Assembly: GCA_964563885.1 (NCBI GenBank)
Contig: CAZLYX010000034.1
Span: forward strand, 1 to 19,810
Direction: 5' to 3'
Length of the DNA stretch: 19,810 nucleotides
From: CAZLYX01 sp964563885
GTDB taxonomy: Bacteria > Pseudomonadota > Gammaproteobacteria > Burkholderiales > Neisseriaceae
The translations under genes and the position numbers were made by a program. The notes beneath the pieces are model-generated. The model was not told the origin of the DNA. It saw only the letters and a list, made by a program, of their open reading frames with translations, and ran no database searches. The stretch's first letter is position 1. Every line of letters begins with the position of its first letter. Positions 7,715 through 14,980 of the stretch are shown here, piece by piece.

Positions 7715-8244
7715 TTTATTACTTCTATTTATAAAGCTATAAAATAATCCAGTTGACGCATGCTTTAGAACATAACGTCATGCTGTAAATAGCATTACGT
7801 ACATTTTACTCAACATTATTTCCGGCCATACTTTGTGAAAAATGTATTCACTTAAACCAATAAAATTGTAAGCCAATAAAATTGATATGCGCTCGCCAAA
7901 AGCGCAGTTAAGTTAACAATATCTACTTCTTTCAAACACTCCAATAACAACACTTAATTATTGTGTATTGGCGTCAACATAAAAGTTTAAATGATGATTT
8001 AGCGTCTTAATTGGGAACATTTAAAGATGGAATGATAGAATTTTCATACTTGGATATTGTAAAAAGCACAAGGCATCGCTGCTCAAAGAAATGCTACACA
8101 TGATAAAAAAATCGAGTTTGGCCAACTTTGGCAGCAAAGAATTGAAGATATTTTCAACAATATTGAAAAAGTCATCAAAGTAAAAAACTAAACCACGATA
8201 AAACAAATATAATACCCAATTATGCAAACTACTCTTATTACACA
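7715..8244. other. 530-base AT-rich region between the tmk terminator and holB
   Basis: No intact gene is convincing here. It contains a 12-base direct repeat CCAATAAAATTG at 7857-7868 and 7873-7884, a small hairpin TGCGCT/AGCGCA at 7888-7893 and 7901-7906, an imperfect palindrome bounded by CCAATA (7941-7946) and TATTGG (7966-7971), and the frameshifted small frame at 8032-8191. A perfect -10 hexamer TATAAT at 8208-8213 could serve holB, but I see no good -35. In E. coli the same genes are nearly contiguous, so this gap looks like an insertion or decayed gene in this lineage. Confidence 0.5.
8032..8191 (+). pseudogene. Possible small frameshifted gene (about 52 residues if repaired)
   Basis: An ATG at 8032 opens a short frame, MIEFSYLDIV. 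It continues without a stop in the next frame if one A of the five-A run at 8061-8065 is skipped, giving KAQGIAAQRNATHDKKIEFG, then QLWQQRIEDIFNNIEKV, and TAA at 8189-8191. The joined product has a normal amphipathic composition with a helical C-terminus, unlike random AT-rich translation. I recognise no family. Options are a true small gene with a sequencing error, a programmed slip, the eroded end of a larger lost gene, or chance. The upstream part of the second frame holds several stops, which favours decay. Confidence 0.3.
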
Positions 8245-9222
8245 ATGATTTATTCATGGCACACAGCACAATGGCAACAAATTACCAGCCATTGGGCCAA
8301 GCAACCAAACGCATGGTTATTCACCGGCAAAGAGCACACTGGCAAAACAGCATTTGCGCGACACGTTGCCAATGCCTTGTTATGCGAGCAACCATCGACA
8401 GAACATGAGCCATGTGGTCAATGCCCATCATGCCATTTGTTTACCCAAAATAGTCATCCAGACTTGTACGAACTCACGCCCGAAATTCCAGAAGGTGAAG
8501 TAGTTGGTCGTAAATTATTACAGATTAAAATTGACACTGTGCGCGCACTCATTGGCGACATTTATCTGTCTTCCGTTCGAGGTGGCCGTCGTGTGGTTTT
8601 AGTGCATCCCGCCGAAAGCATGAACACCCAAGCTGCGAATGGCTTACTGAAAGTGCTGGAAGAGCCGCCAGCAGACGTTATTTTTCTATTGGTCACCCAC
8701 AGTCGAGACAAACTTTTACCCACTATCAAAAGCCGTTGTCGCCAAATGGTTTTACCCGCACCTTCTTATGAAGACGCCTTAGGCTACCTGAAACAACAAC
8801 ACACCGAACAAGCGGAGTCGCTACTTGCATTTCATGGTGGCGCACCTTTATTTGAACACGACCCCGCACAAGACAGCATGCGCAACGAGCTCACTGAGTT
8901 GCTGGCTAACCCTAGGTTGTTGTCGATATTAGACTACGCCACCGCTTTTGATAAACAGAAATGGCCGCTAGCCGTTTTACTAGATTGGCTACATAAATGG
9001 TTATTTGATATTACTTTATCACAACAAAAAATTGCCCCGTTGTATTATCCCAACAGCCGCAATGATTTAAACACCATAGCAGCCAAAACAGAACCAGCCA
9101 CTTTATTTGCGCTAACCGACACGCTTAAACAGCTCACCCCTTACGGCCACCATACCTTAAGTGTTAAACTACATACCGAGTCACTATTAATCGATTACCT
9201 AAATTTCTGGCAACGTAAATAA
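8245..9222 (+). CDS. holB: DNA polymerase III delta-prime subunit HolB
   Basis: Part of the clamp loader that places the beta clamp at primer ends. The product is 325 residues, close to E. coli HolB (334). It opens IYSWHTAQWQQI, then the P-loop-like TGKEHTGKT at 27-35, and a four-cysteine zinc module C47, C57, C60, C63. The AAA+ core follows: VRGGRRVVLVHPAESMNTQAANGLLKVLEEPP, given here in two parts as VRGGRRVVLVHPAESMN and TQAANGLLKVLEEPP (111-142), with THSRDKLLPTIKSRCR (151-166). An exact DUS encodes G180-Y181-L182-K183. The ribosome binding site is weak, but the N-terminus fits the family. pilZ follows after 38 bases. Confidence 0.93.
   Translation: MIYSWHTAQWQQITSHWAKQPNAWLFTGKEHTGKTAFARHVANALLCEQPSTEHEPCGQCPSCHLFTQNSHPDLYELTPEIPEGEVVGRKLLQIKIDTVRALIGDIYLSSVRGGRRVVLVHPAESMNTQAANGLLKVLEEPPADVIFLLVTHSRDKLLPTIKSRCRQMVLPAPSYEDALGYLKQQHTEQAESLLAFHGGAPLFEHDPAQDSMRNELTELLANPRLLSILDYATAFDKQKWPLAVLLDWLHKWLFDITLSQQKIAPLYYPNSRNDLNTIAAKTEPATLFALTDTLKQLTPYGHHTLSVKLHTESLLIDYLNFWQRK
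8781..8792 (+). repeat. DNA uptake sequence (exact) inside holB
   Basis: AGGCTACCTGAA overlaps codons GGC TAC CTG AAA (G180-K183) in the segment joining the AAA+ core to the C-terminal domain. It is one of two exact intragenic copies in the window. Confidence 0.85.
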
Positions 9223-9260
9223 ACCACCACACCATAATAAACAATATTAAGGATCACTCA

Positions 9261-9614
9261 ATGGTCAATAAAGAAATACCTGCCAAAATGATGCAACTGC
9301 AACTCAAAGACAAAGGCATTTTATACAGTAGCTATATCTCATTTTTTGAGAATGGCGGCTTATTTGTTCAAACAGAAGACAACTTTTCTTTGAGTGACGA
9401 TGTATTACTAGTATTAGAGCTCGCCAACCTAGACAACAAACTCTTCATACGCACCAAAGTGGGCTGGATTAATCCTGCGCGCACCTCTGCCAATCGCCCC
9501 AAAGGTATTGGCTTAGCATTTGGCGCCGATGATATTTCTTTACAAGCCAAGCATCTCATCGAAATTGAATTAGCCGGTATCATCAAAAACGAACGCCCTA
9601 CTTATACATTATAA
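9261..9614 (+). CDS. pilZ: Type IV pilus assembly protein PilZ
   Basis: Small cytoplasmic PilZ-domain protein needed for type IV pilus biogenesis; in the related Xanthomonas and Pseudomonas systems PilZ works with the assembly ATPase PilB and FimX. The 117 residues include the beta-barrel pattern ILYSSYISFFENGGLFVQT and RTKVGWINPARTSANRPKGIGLAFG. The RxxxR and D/NxSxxG c-di-GMP motifs are not evident, as in pilus-type PilZ proteins generally, so it probably does not bind c-di-GMP. AAGGA, 7 bases before the ATG, supports the start. It sits between holB (38 bases upstream) and tatD (4 bases downstream), a common location. Its role in pili, and so in competence, fits the many DUS copies around it. 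Confidence 0.9.
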   Translation: MVNKEIPAKMMQLQLKDKGILYSSYISFFENGGLFVQTEDNFSLSDDVLLVLELANLDNKLFIRTKVGWINPARTSANRPKGIGLAFGADDISLQAKHLIEIELAGIIKNERPTYTL

Positions 9615-9618
9615 CCTT

Positions 9619-10392
9619 ATGCAATTAATCGATTCACACTGCCATCTAAACTTTGAAGGCCTAGCTAACCGCATTCCTGAGGTTTTAGCTAATATGGCCG
9701 CCAATGAAGTCAAACTAGCGTTAGCCATCAGCGTAAGCAAAACCAGCTTTGCTGAAACACTCGCTCTAGCAGAAGCCAATCCCAATGTTTTTGCCACTGT
9801 CGGCATTCATCCTGACGATCCAGACACCGAAGAATTCACCATTGTCGAAATGATTGAACACGCTAACCACCCCAAAGTGGTTGGTATCGGCGAAACCGGT
9901 TTAGATTATCATTGGTGCAAAGGCGATTTAACTTGGCAACATCAACGCTTCGCTAACCACATTAGCGCTGCTAACCAATCTAGGCTGCCACTCATCGTGC
10001 ACACTCGCGACGCCGCCGACGACACCATGAACATGCTCAAAGAAAACCAAGCCCATGCAGGTGTTATCCATTGTTTTACCGAAGACATTCGCGTTGCCAA
10101 AATGGCTCTAGATTTAGGCTTTTACATTTCTTTTTCTGGCATAGTTACTTTTAAAAATGCCAAAGATATTCAAGCGGCTGCCCAATATATTCCGCTTGAT
10201 CGCATGCTGATTGAAACCGATGCGCCCTTCCTCGCGCCCGCGCCCAAACGTGGTAAACCAAACGAGCCTGCCTACGTGCGCCACACTGCCGAATTTATCG
10301 CACAACTTCGTGGTGATACGCTTGAAAATATTGCTGTCGCCACTACAGAAAATTTCTATCGCTTATTTAACAAAGTTCCATCTATAAAATAA
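9619..10392 (+). CDS. TatD-family metal-dependent deoxyribonuclease (YcfH-like)
   Basis: A TIM-barrel metallohydrolase of the TatD family, which includes magnesium-dependent 3'-5' DNases. The 257 residues carry the full metal-site set in order: DSHCHL at 5-10, VGIGETGLDYH, IVHTRDA, VIHCFTED, and ETDAPFLAP near the C-terminal third. In E. coli the homologue next to holB is YcfH, so this is more likely a YcfH than a true TatD orthologue; hence no symbol. It starts 4 bases after the pilZ stop with no visible ribosome binding site, suggesting translational coupling. It ends the cluster with a strong DUS hairpin 5 bases past its stop. Confidence 0.92.
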   Translation: MQLIDSHCHLNFEGLANRIPEVLANMAANEVKLALAISVSKTSFAETLALAEANPNVFATVGIHPDDPDTEEFTIVEMIEHANHPKVVGIGETGLDYHWCKGDLTWQHQRFANHISAANQSRLPLIVHTRDAADDTMNMLKENQAHAGVIHCFTEDIRVAKMALDLGFYISFSGIVTFKNAKDIQAAAQYIPLDRMLIETDAPFLAPAPKRGKPNEPAYVRHTAEFIAQLRGDTLENIAVATTENFYRLFNKVPSIK

Positions 10393-10397
10393 ACCAT

Positions 10398-10439
10398 CAA
10401 GGCTACCTGAAAGCCTGTATTGTCTTTCAGGTAGCCTTG
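10398..10439 (+). terminator. Inverted DUS pair, terminator behind tatD
   Basis: A 16-bp perfect stem, CAAGGCTACCTGAAAG at 10398-10413 with CTTTCAGGTAGCCTTG at 10424-10439, and a 10-base loop. It contains exact DUS copies at 10400-10411 and 10426-10437. Only a weak T stretch follows, so termination may be less complete than at other pairs. It also faces the end of the ffs transcript. Confidence 0.8.
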
Positions 10440-10475
10440 TCTAAACACAAAAAACTCTAGTTTTATAAAAAAGTA

Positions 10476-10507
10476 AAAACCCGCTTCCATATAAGAAAGC
10501 GGGTTTT
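10476..10507 (-). terminator. Rho-independent terminator of ffs
   Basis: Read on the minus strand: an 11-bp stem AAAACCCGCTT/AAGCGGGTTTT (arms at 10497-10507 and 10476-10486), a 10-base loop, then ACTTTTTT. It is a conventional terminator not built from DUS, 8 bases past the RNA end. Confidence 0.9.
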
Positions 10508-10515
10508 ATAAATAA

Positions 10516-10614
10516 GGTGGCGAGCCAAGCCCCCGGCACTGGCGCATCTGAGTGGGCTGCTTGCTTCCGCACCTGACCCATTGCTCAAGTTTACCATGCG
10601 GGGAGACCCGCCAT
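10516..10614 (-). ncRNA. ffs: 4.5S signal recognition particle RNA (small bacterial SRP RNA)
   Basis: About 99 bases. Binds Ffh to form the signal recognition particle for co-translational targeting of membrane proteins. The apical domain on the minus strand reads GGGTCAGGTGCGGAAGC followed by AAGCAGCCC, matching the universal domain IV with its GGAA tetraloop and the asymmetric loop. The ends pair: GGCGGGU near the 5' end with GCUCGCC near the 3' end, and CCCCGC with GCCGGGG inside it. The tetraloop is closed by a G-C pair where E. coli has C-G. A promoter 10 bases upstream and a terminator 8 bases downstream frame it as a single-gene unit. Exact ends are inferred from pairing and the promoter. 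Confidence 0.92.
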
Positions 10615-10623
10615 AGAAACCGA

Positions 10624-10652
10624 ATTATATACATCTTTAGCTAAAACGCCAA
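10624..10652 (-). promoter_or_regulatory. Sigma-70-type promoter of ffs
   Basis: On the minus strand a -35 box TTGGCG (10647-10652, 4 of 6 to consensus) is separated by exactly 17 bases from a perfect -10 box TATAAT (10624-10629). The RNA 5' end predicted from folding, about 10614, lies 9 bases past the -10, a suitable start point. Confidence 0.75.
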
Positions 10653-10660
10653 ATTCTTTT

Positions 10661-10672
10661 TTCAGGTAGCCT
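10661..10672 (-). repeat. DNA uptake sequence (exact), upstream of the ffs promoter
   Basis: TTCAGGTAGCCT on the plus strand, unpaired, 8 bases upstream of the ffs -35 box. It is solitary, so probably an uptake word and not a terminator. Confidence 0.85.
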
Positions 10673-10888
10673 CTTTTAGCTGTCTCTAACTCAGGTAAAG
10701 CTTTAAAACCAAATAAATGCCACCAACTAAAAAGTTCAGAAAACTATTACATATGAATTAAACTCAAGCTCATCCTCAGATAATTTCACCCTCAAAAGCC
10801 CCCACCACTAGAAAAATCCTTTAGAATAGAGAGCTAAGCATACTTAATCCTGTGCACTGCTAAATATAATTATAGAGACACACAAAAT
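10673..10888. other. Intergenic region upstream of the FAD/Fe-S oxidoreductase
   Basis: I see no gene. A TATAAT at 10865-10870 could be the -10 of a promoter for the 10889 gene, but no good -35 accompanies it and the implied leader would be very short. GAGA at 10875-10878 is the only ribosome-binding-like motif. Confidence 0.4.
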
Positions 10889-13800
10889 ATGACTGCCAGC
10901 CAAACACCTCGTATCCGCGAAATTCCATATAACTACACCTCATATTCCGACCGTGAAATCGTTATACGCTTACTAGGTGAATCTTCATGGGATATTTTAC
11001 AGGAGCTCCGTAGCCAACGCGTTACTGGTCGTTCTGCGCGCATGCTATTTGAAGTATTGGGTGACATTTGGGTGGTAATACGTAACCCATATCTCATTGA
11101 CGACTTAATGGACTCGCCCAAGCGCCGCCAAGCTTTAGTACGAGAAATGACCCACCGCCTCAGTGAAATCCAAAAGCGCCGTGACAATAACACCAACGTA
11201 GACAACTTGGTACGTGCCGCCTCTGAAGCAGTTGCCCGTTTTGACCGCAGCTTTGAAGAAACCAAACGTAAACGTGAGCAAGTTTTGTCACGCTTAAGTC
11301 GCATTACCAAAAAACATAACATTATGTTTGATGGCTTAGCGCGCGTATCGCATGTCACTGATGCCACAGATTGGCGCGTTGAATATCCGTTTGTGGTCAT
11401 CAATCCAGACACTGAACAAGAAATTGCGCCCTTAGTAAAAGCGCTGATTGAACTTGAGCTGACCATCATCCCTCGTGGCGGTGGCACTGGCTATACTGGT
11501 GGTGCCATCCCGCTAGATGCGTTCAGTGCGGTTATCAACACCGAAAAGCTCGATCACCATCGTGATGTAGAGTTCATTGAGATGCCAGGCCTGGAGGGCA
11601 AACACCCAATCATTCATTGCGGTGCTGGCGTGGTTACCCGTCGTGTAGAAGAAACAGCCACCGCTGCCGAATTAGTGTTTGCGGTTGACCCAACCTCTGC
11701 TGACGCTTCTTGCGTAGGCGGCAACGTTGCCATGAATGCTGGCGGCAAAAAAGCTGTTTTATGGGGTACAGCGCTTGACAACCTTGCTTATTGGACAATG
11801 GTTAACCCACAAGGTGAATGGTTGAAAATTGAGCGGGTTAATCATAACTTTGGCAAAATTCATGATGAGAAAATCGCTATTTTTGATGTTCATACGCTCA
11901 GTGCTGATGGCAAAACCATCGTTAAAACTGAACGATTAGAAACACCTGGACATAAATTCCGTAAAGTTGGTTTGGGTAAAGACGTTACCGATAAATTCCT
12001 TGCTGGTTTACCAGGTGTACAAAAAGAAGGTACTGACGGCATCATCACCAGTTGTGCATTTATATTACACACCATGTCAAAACATACGCGCACCGTGTGT
12101 TTGGAGTTTTTTGGCACGGTTGCCAACGCCACACCTTCTATTGTAGAAATCCGCGATTACATGCTCAGCCACGATAAAGTAAAACTAGCTGGCCTAGAGC
12201 ATTTAGACTGGCGCTATGTGCGTGCTGTTGGTTATGCAACCAAAGCCGCTGGCAAAGGTCGCCCCAAAATGGTGCTATTAGCAGATATTGTTTCCGATGA
12301 TGAAGATGCCGTTCAAGCCGCAGCTGCACATATTGTGGAATTAGCTAATGCCCGTGAAGGCGAAGGTTTTATTGCAGTTACACCTGAGGCGCGTAAAACC
12401 TTCTGGCTGGATCGTTCGCGCACAGCAGCGATCGCTAAGCATACCAATGCGTTTAAAATTAATGAAGACGTAGTGATTCCGCTAGAACGTCTCGGCGAAT
12501 ATTCAGACGAAATTGAACGCATTAACATTGAATTATCAATTAAAAACAAACTGGCTTTGTGCTCGGCGCTGGAAGATTATCTACAAGGCAAGCTACCTGT
12601 AAACAAAATGGGTACAGACTTGCCCAGCAAAGAGTTGCTTGGCGAACGTGGCAGCCATGCGCTAGTTCATGTGCGCCAAGTACAAGAGCAATGGGCTTGG
12701 CTGCTCGACAATCTTGATGCGCCATTGGGTGAATATTTAAAACGCAGCCCTCATGCCATTGCAGCAGCAGAAGCAGACCGCGACGATCGCTGCTTTATTG
12801 CTTTCCGTGATTTTCGCCTGCGTGTGTCAGTAAAAGAAGATGTGATGAAGCCGCTGGCTGAGATTTTCAGCGGTAAAACTGATACTAAAATTATGGAAGC
12901 ACTGGGTAAAATTCACGGCAGAGTGGTGCGTGGTCGAGTGTTTGTAGCGCTGCACATGCACGCTGGCGACGGCAACGTTCACACTAATATACCTGTGAAC
13001 TCTGATGATTATGAAATGCTACAAACGGCACACAAAGCTGTTGCCCGCATTATGAAAATCGCCCGTGCCCTCAATGGCGTTATTTCAGGTGAACATGGTA
13101 TCGGCATCACCAAAATGGCTTATCTCACCGACGAAGAAATGCAGCCATTTTGGGATTACAAAGCAAAAATTGATCCAAAAGGCTCATTTAACCGTCATAA
13201 ATTAATGCCTGGTTCTGGCTTACATAATGCCTATACGCCCTCTTTTGCGCTATTAGGTGTTGAGTCGCTGATTATGGAGCAATCTGATTTAGGTATGATT
13301 GCAGAGTCGATTAAAGACTGTTTACGTTGCGGCAAATGTAAACCAGTATGCGCCACTCACGTTCCACGTGCTAATCTGCTCTATAGCCCGCGCAACAAAA
13401 TTTTGGGCGTTGGTCTGCTTACTGAAGCGTTTTTGTATGAAGAGCAAACCCGCCGTGGCGTTTCTATGAAACATTTCGACGAATTAAACGATGTGAGCGA
13501 CCATTGCACTATTTGCCATCGCTGTGAAAATCCATGCCCAGTGAACATTGATTTTGGTGAAGTAACCACCAATATCCGTAACTACTTACGCAAAGTAGGC
13601 AAGCGCAAGTTTAACCCTGCGGTGGCTGCGGGCATGGCATTCTTAAACGCGAAAGACCCACGCACTATCAAAGCATTGCGTGTGGGTGTAGTGAGTGCTG
13701 GCTTTAAGTTGCAAAACATCGGTTACAACTTGGGTAAAAAATTCCACATCGGTGCAGGCAAGCAGAAAGCTGCGCCCAAGGCCACTTTGGGTACTACCCC

Positions 13801-14716
13801 GATTAAAGAGCAAATTGTCCATTTCATTAACCGCCCCTTGCCGCGCCACGTGCCGATCAAAACTGCACGAGCGTTGCTAAACATTGAAGACAGCAAAACT
13901 GTGCCTATTATCCGCAATCCCCAGCTAGCGGAAGATTCTGAAGCCGTGTTTTACTTTCCTGGTTGTGGCTCCGAGCGTTTATTCAGTCAAGTAGGTTTAG
14001 CAACTCAAGCCATGTTGTGGCATGTCGGCGTACAAACCGTGTTGCCACCTGGCTATTTGTGCTGTGGGTACCCGCAAGCTGCTGGCGGCGACCAAGATAA
14101 AGCCGACCAAATGATAATGGAAAACCGTGTTTTATTTCACCGTATGTCAAACACTCTAAACTACCTCGATATCAAAACAGTGGTGGTAAGCTGTGGCACT
14201 TGCTACGATCAACTAGAAGAATATCGCTTTGAAGAAATCTTCCCAGGTTGTCGCATCATTGATATCCACGAGTTTTTGCTGGAGAAAGGCGTGAAGCTTG
14301 ATGGCGTAGAAGGTCAGCAATATTTGTATCACGACCCATGCCATAGCCCAATTAAAACCATGAATGCAGGTAAAATGGTTAACGAATTGATGGGGCAAAA
14401 TGTACCCGTAAGCGACCGCTGTTGTGGAGAATCAGGTATGTTTGCAACTAAGCGTCCTGATATCGCCACTCAAGTTAAATTCCGCAAACAAGAAGAAATC
14501 ATGAAAGATAAAGCCAAATTACCGCAAGGCCAGCCGGTGAAAATCCTCACTTCTTGTCCTGCATGTTTGCAAGGGCTGAGCCGCTATCAAGACGATGCAG
14601 ATGTGGGCGCAGATTATATCGTGATTGAAATGGCAAAAGAAATTCTTGGTGAAGAATGGCAAACCCACTTCGTTGAGAAAGCCAACAATGGCGGTATTGA
14701 GAAAGTATTGTTGTAA
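10889..14716 (+). CDS. Giant FAD-linked oxidoreductase with two 4Fe-4S motifs and CCG domains (DUF3683 family)
   Basis: A 1275-residue fusion that probably oxidises a 2-hydroxy acid such as D-lactate or glycolate and passes electrons to the respiratory chain; the substrate is inferred, not visible. Residues 1-130 match the DUF3683 N-terminus as I recall it in Neisseria (IPYNYTSYSDREIVIRLLG). The FAD-binding domain follows, with PRGGGTGYTGGA near 195 and DPTSADASCVGGNVAMNAGG after it. The FAD-oxidase C-terminal domain has HMHAGDGNVHTNIPV and SGEHGIGITKM. Two 4Fe-4S motifs start at C811 (CLRCGKCKPVC) and C873 (CTICHRCENPCP). The heterodisulfide-reductase-like CCG part has PGCGS (C1026), CCGYP (1058-1059), SCGTC, DPCH, RCCGESGMF and SCPAC. 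In effect it is GlcD plus GlcF in one chain. No signal peptide or membrane segment is seen. Confidence 0.9.
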   Translation: MTASQTPRIREIPYNYTSYSDREIVIRLLGESSWDILQELRSQRVTGRSARMLFEVLGDIWVVIRNPYLIDDLMDSPKRRQALVREMTHRLSEIQKRRDNNTNVDNLVRAASEAVARFDRSFEETKRKREQVLSRLSRITKKHNIMFDGLARVSHVTDATDWRVEYPFVVINPDTEQEIAPLVKALIELELTIIPRGGGTGYTGGAIPLDAFSAVINTEKLDHHRDVEFIEMPGLEGKHPIIHCGAGVVTRRVEETATAAELVFAVDPTSADASCVGGNVAMNAGGKKAVLWGTALDNLAYWTMVNPQGEWLKIERVNHNFGKIHDEKIAIFDVHTLSADGKTIVKTERLETPGHKFRKVGLGKDVTDKFLAGLPGVQKEGTDGIITSCAFILHTMSKHTRTVCLEFFGTVANATPSIVEIRDYMLSHDKVKLAGLEHLDWRYVRAVGYATKAAGKGRPKMVLLADIVSDDEDAVQAAAAHIVELANAREGEGFIAVTPEARKTFWLDRSRTAAIAKHTNAFKINEDVVIPLERLGEYSDEIERINIELSIKNKLALCSALEDYLQGKLPVNKMGTDLPSKELLGERGSHALVHVRQVQEQWAWLLDNLDAPLGEYLKRSPHAIAAAEADRDDRCFIAFRDFRLRVSVKEDVMKPLAEIFSGKTDTKIMEALGKIHGRVVRGRVFVALHMHAGDGNVHTNIPVNSDDYEMLQTAHKAVARIMKIARALNGVISGEHGIGITKMAYLTDEEMQPFWDYKAKIDPKGSFNRHKLMPGSGLHNAYTPSFALLGVESLIMEQSDLGMIAESIKDCLRCGKCKPVCATHVPRANLLYSPRNKILGVGLLTEAFLYEEQTRRGVSMKHFDELNDVSDHCTICHRCENPCPVNIDFGEVTTNIRNYLRKVGKRKFNPAVAAGMAFLNAKDPRTIKALRVGVVSAGFKLQNIGYNLGKKFHIGAGKQKAAPKATLGTTPIKEQIVHFINRPLPRHVPIKTARALLNIEDSKTVPIIRNPQLAEDSEAVFYFPGCGSERLFSQVGLATQAMLWHVGVQTVLPPGYLCCGYPQAAGGDQDKADQMIMENRVLFHRMSNTLNYLDIKTVVVSCGTCYDQLEEYRFEEIFPGCRIIDIHEFLLEKGVKLDGVEGQQYLYHDPCHSPIKTMNAGKMVNELMGQNVPVSDRCCGESGMFATKRPDIATQVKFRKQEEIMKDKAKLPQGQPVKILTSCPACLQGLSRYQDDADVGADYIVIEMAKEILGEEWQTHFVEKANNGGIEKVLL

Positions 14717-14733
14717 GAGTTTTTATTAAAACC

Positions 14734-14768
14734 AAAGGCTACCTGAACATAAAATTCAGGTAGCCTTT
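14734..14768 (+). terminator. Inverted DUS pair, terminator behind the FAD/Fe-S oxidoreductase
   Basis: A 14-bp perfect stem, AAAGGCTACCTGAA at 14734-14747 with TTCAGGTAGCCTTT at 14755-14768, followed by TTTGTATTG. Exact DUS copies at 14736-14747 and 14755-14766. It lies 17 bases after the stop and looks like a standard intrinsic terminator. Confidence 0.88.
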
Positions 14769-14879
14769 TTGTATTGTTGATATGTAATCTGTTTATTAGC
14801 CTTAAATAACACATGACAAGCAACAGTAATCTTTTATTATTACGGAGCTAATTTACAATCAAATTCTAAATTTTATTCA

Positions 14880-14912
14880 AGGCTAGCTGAATAATCTATG
14901 TTCAGCTAACCT
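14880..14912. repeat. Degenerate inverted DUS pair upstream of the methyltransferase gene
   Basis: AGGCTAGCTGAA at 14880-14891 faces TTCAGCTAACCT at 14901-14912. Both arms have G in place of C at word position 7, so pairing is kept there; the second arm has one further change. The hairpin is followed on the plus strand by CTTTAATTTTT. It may still stop transcription but is a poor uptake word. Confidence 0.6.
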
Positions 14913-14980
14913 CTTTAATTTTTAATATACTGCCTGCTTGGTGTACCATAAGCATTCATTATTTTTATTTTAAACCCACT

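Noticed and set aside
7888..7906. Hairpin TGCGCT/AGCGCA as a terminator
   Set aside because: A 6-bp stem with no following T run and no gene ending nearby; kept only as part of the gap description.
8021..8269. Minus-strand 82-codon frame in the tmk-holB gap
   Set aside because: It runs into the holB start on the opposite strand, has no ribosome binding site, and its F/L/S-rich product is what the complement of AT-rich sequence gives. The plus-strand frameshifted frame is the better reading.
10933..11487. 184-codon minus-strand frame
   Set aside because: Antisense to the N-terminal and FAD domains of the 1275-residue protein; its Ser/Arg-rich composition is a typical shadow.
12589..12600. 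AAGCTACCTGTA, DUS-like word in the FAD/Fe-S gene
   Set aside because: Only 10 of 12 bases match and it is ordinary coding sequence, so I do not count it as an uptake word.
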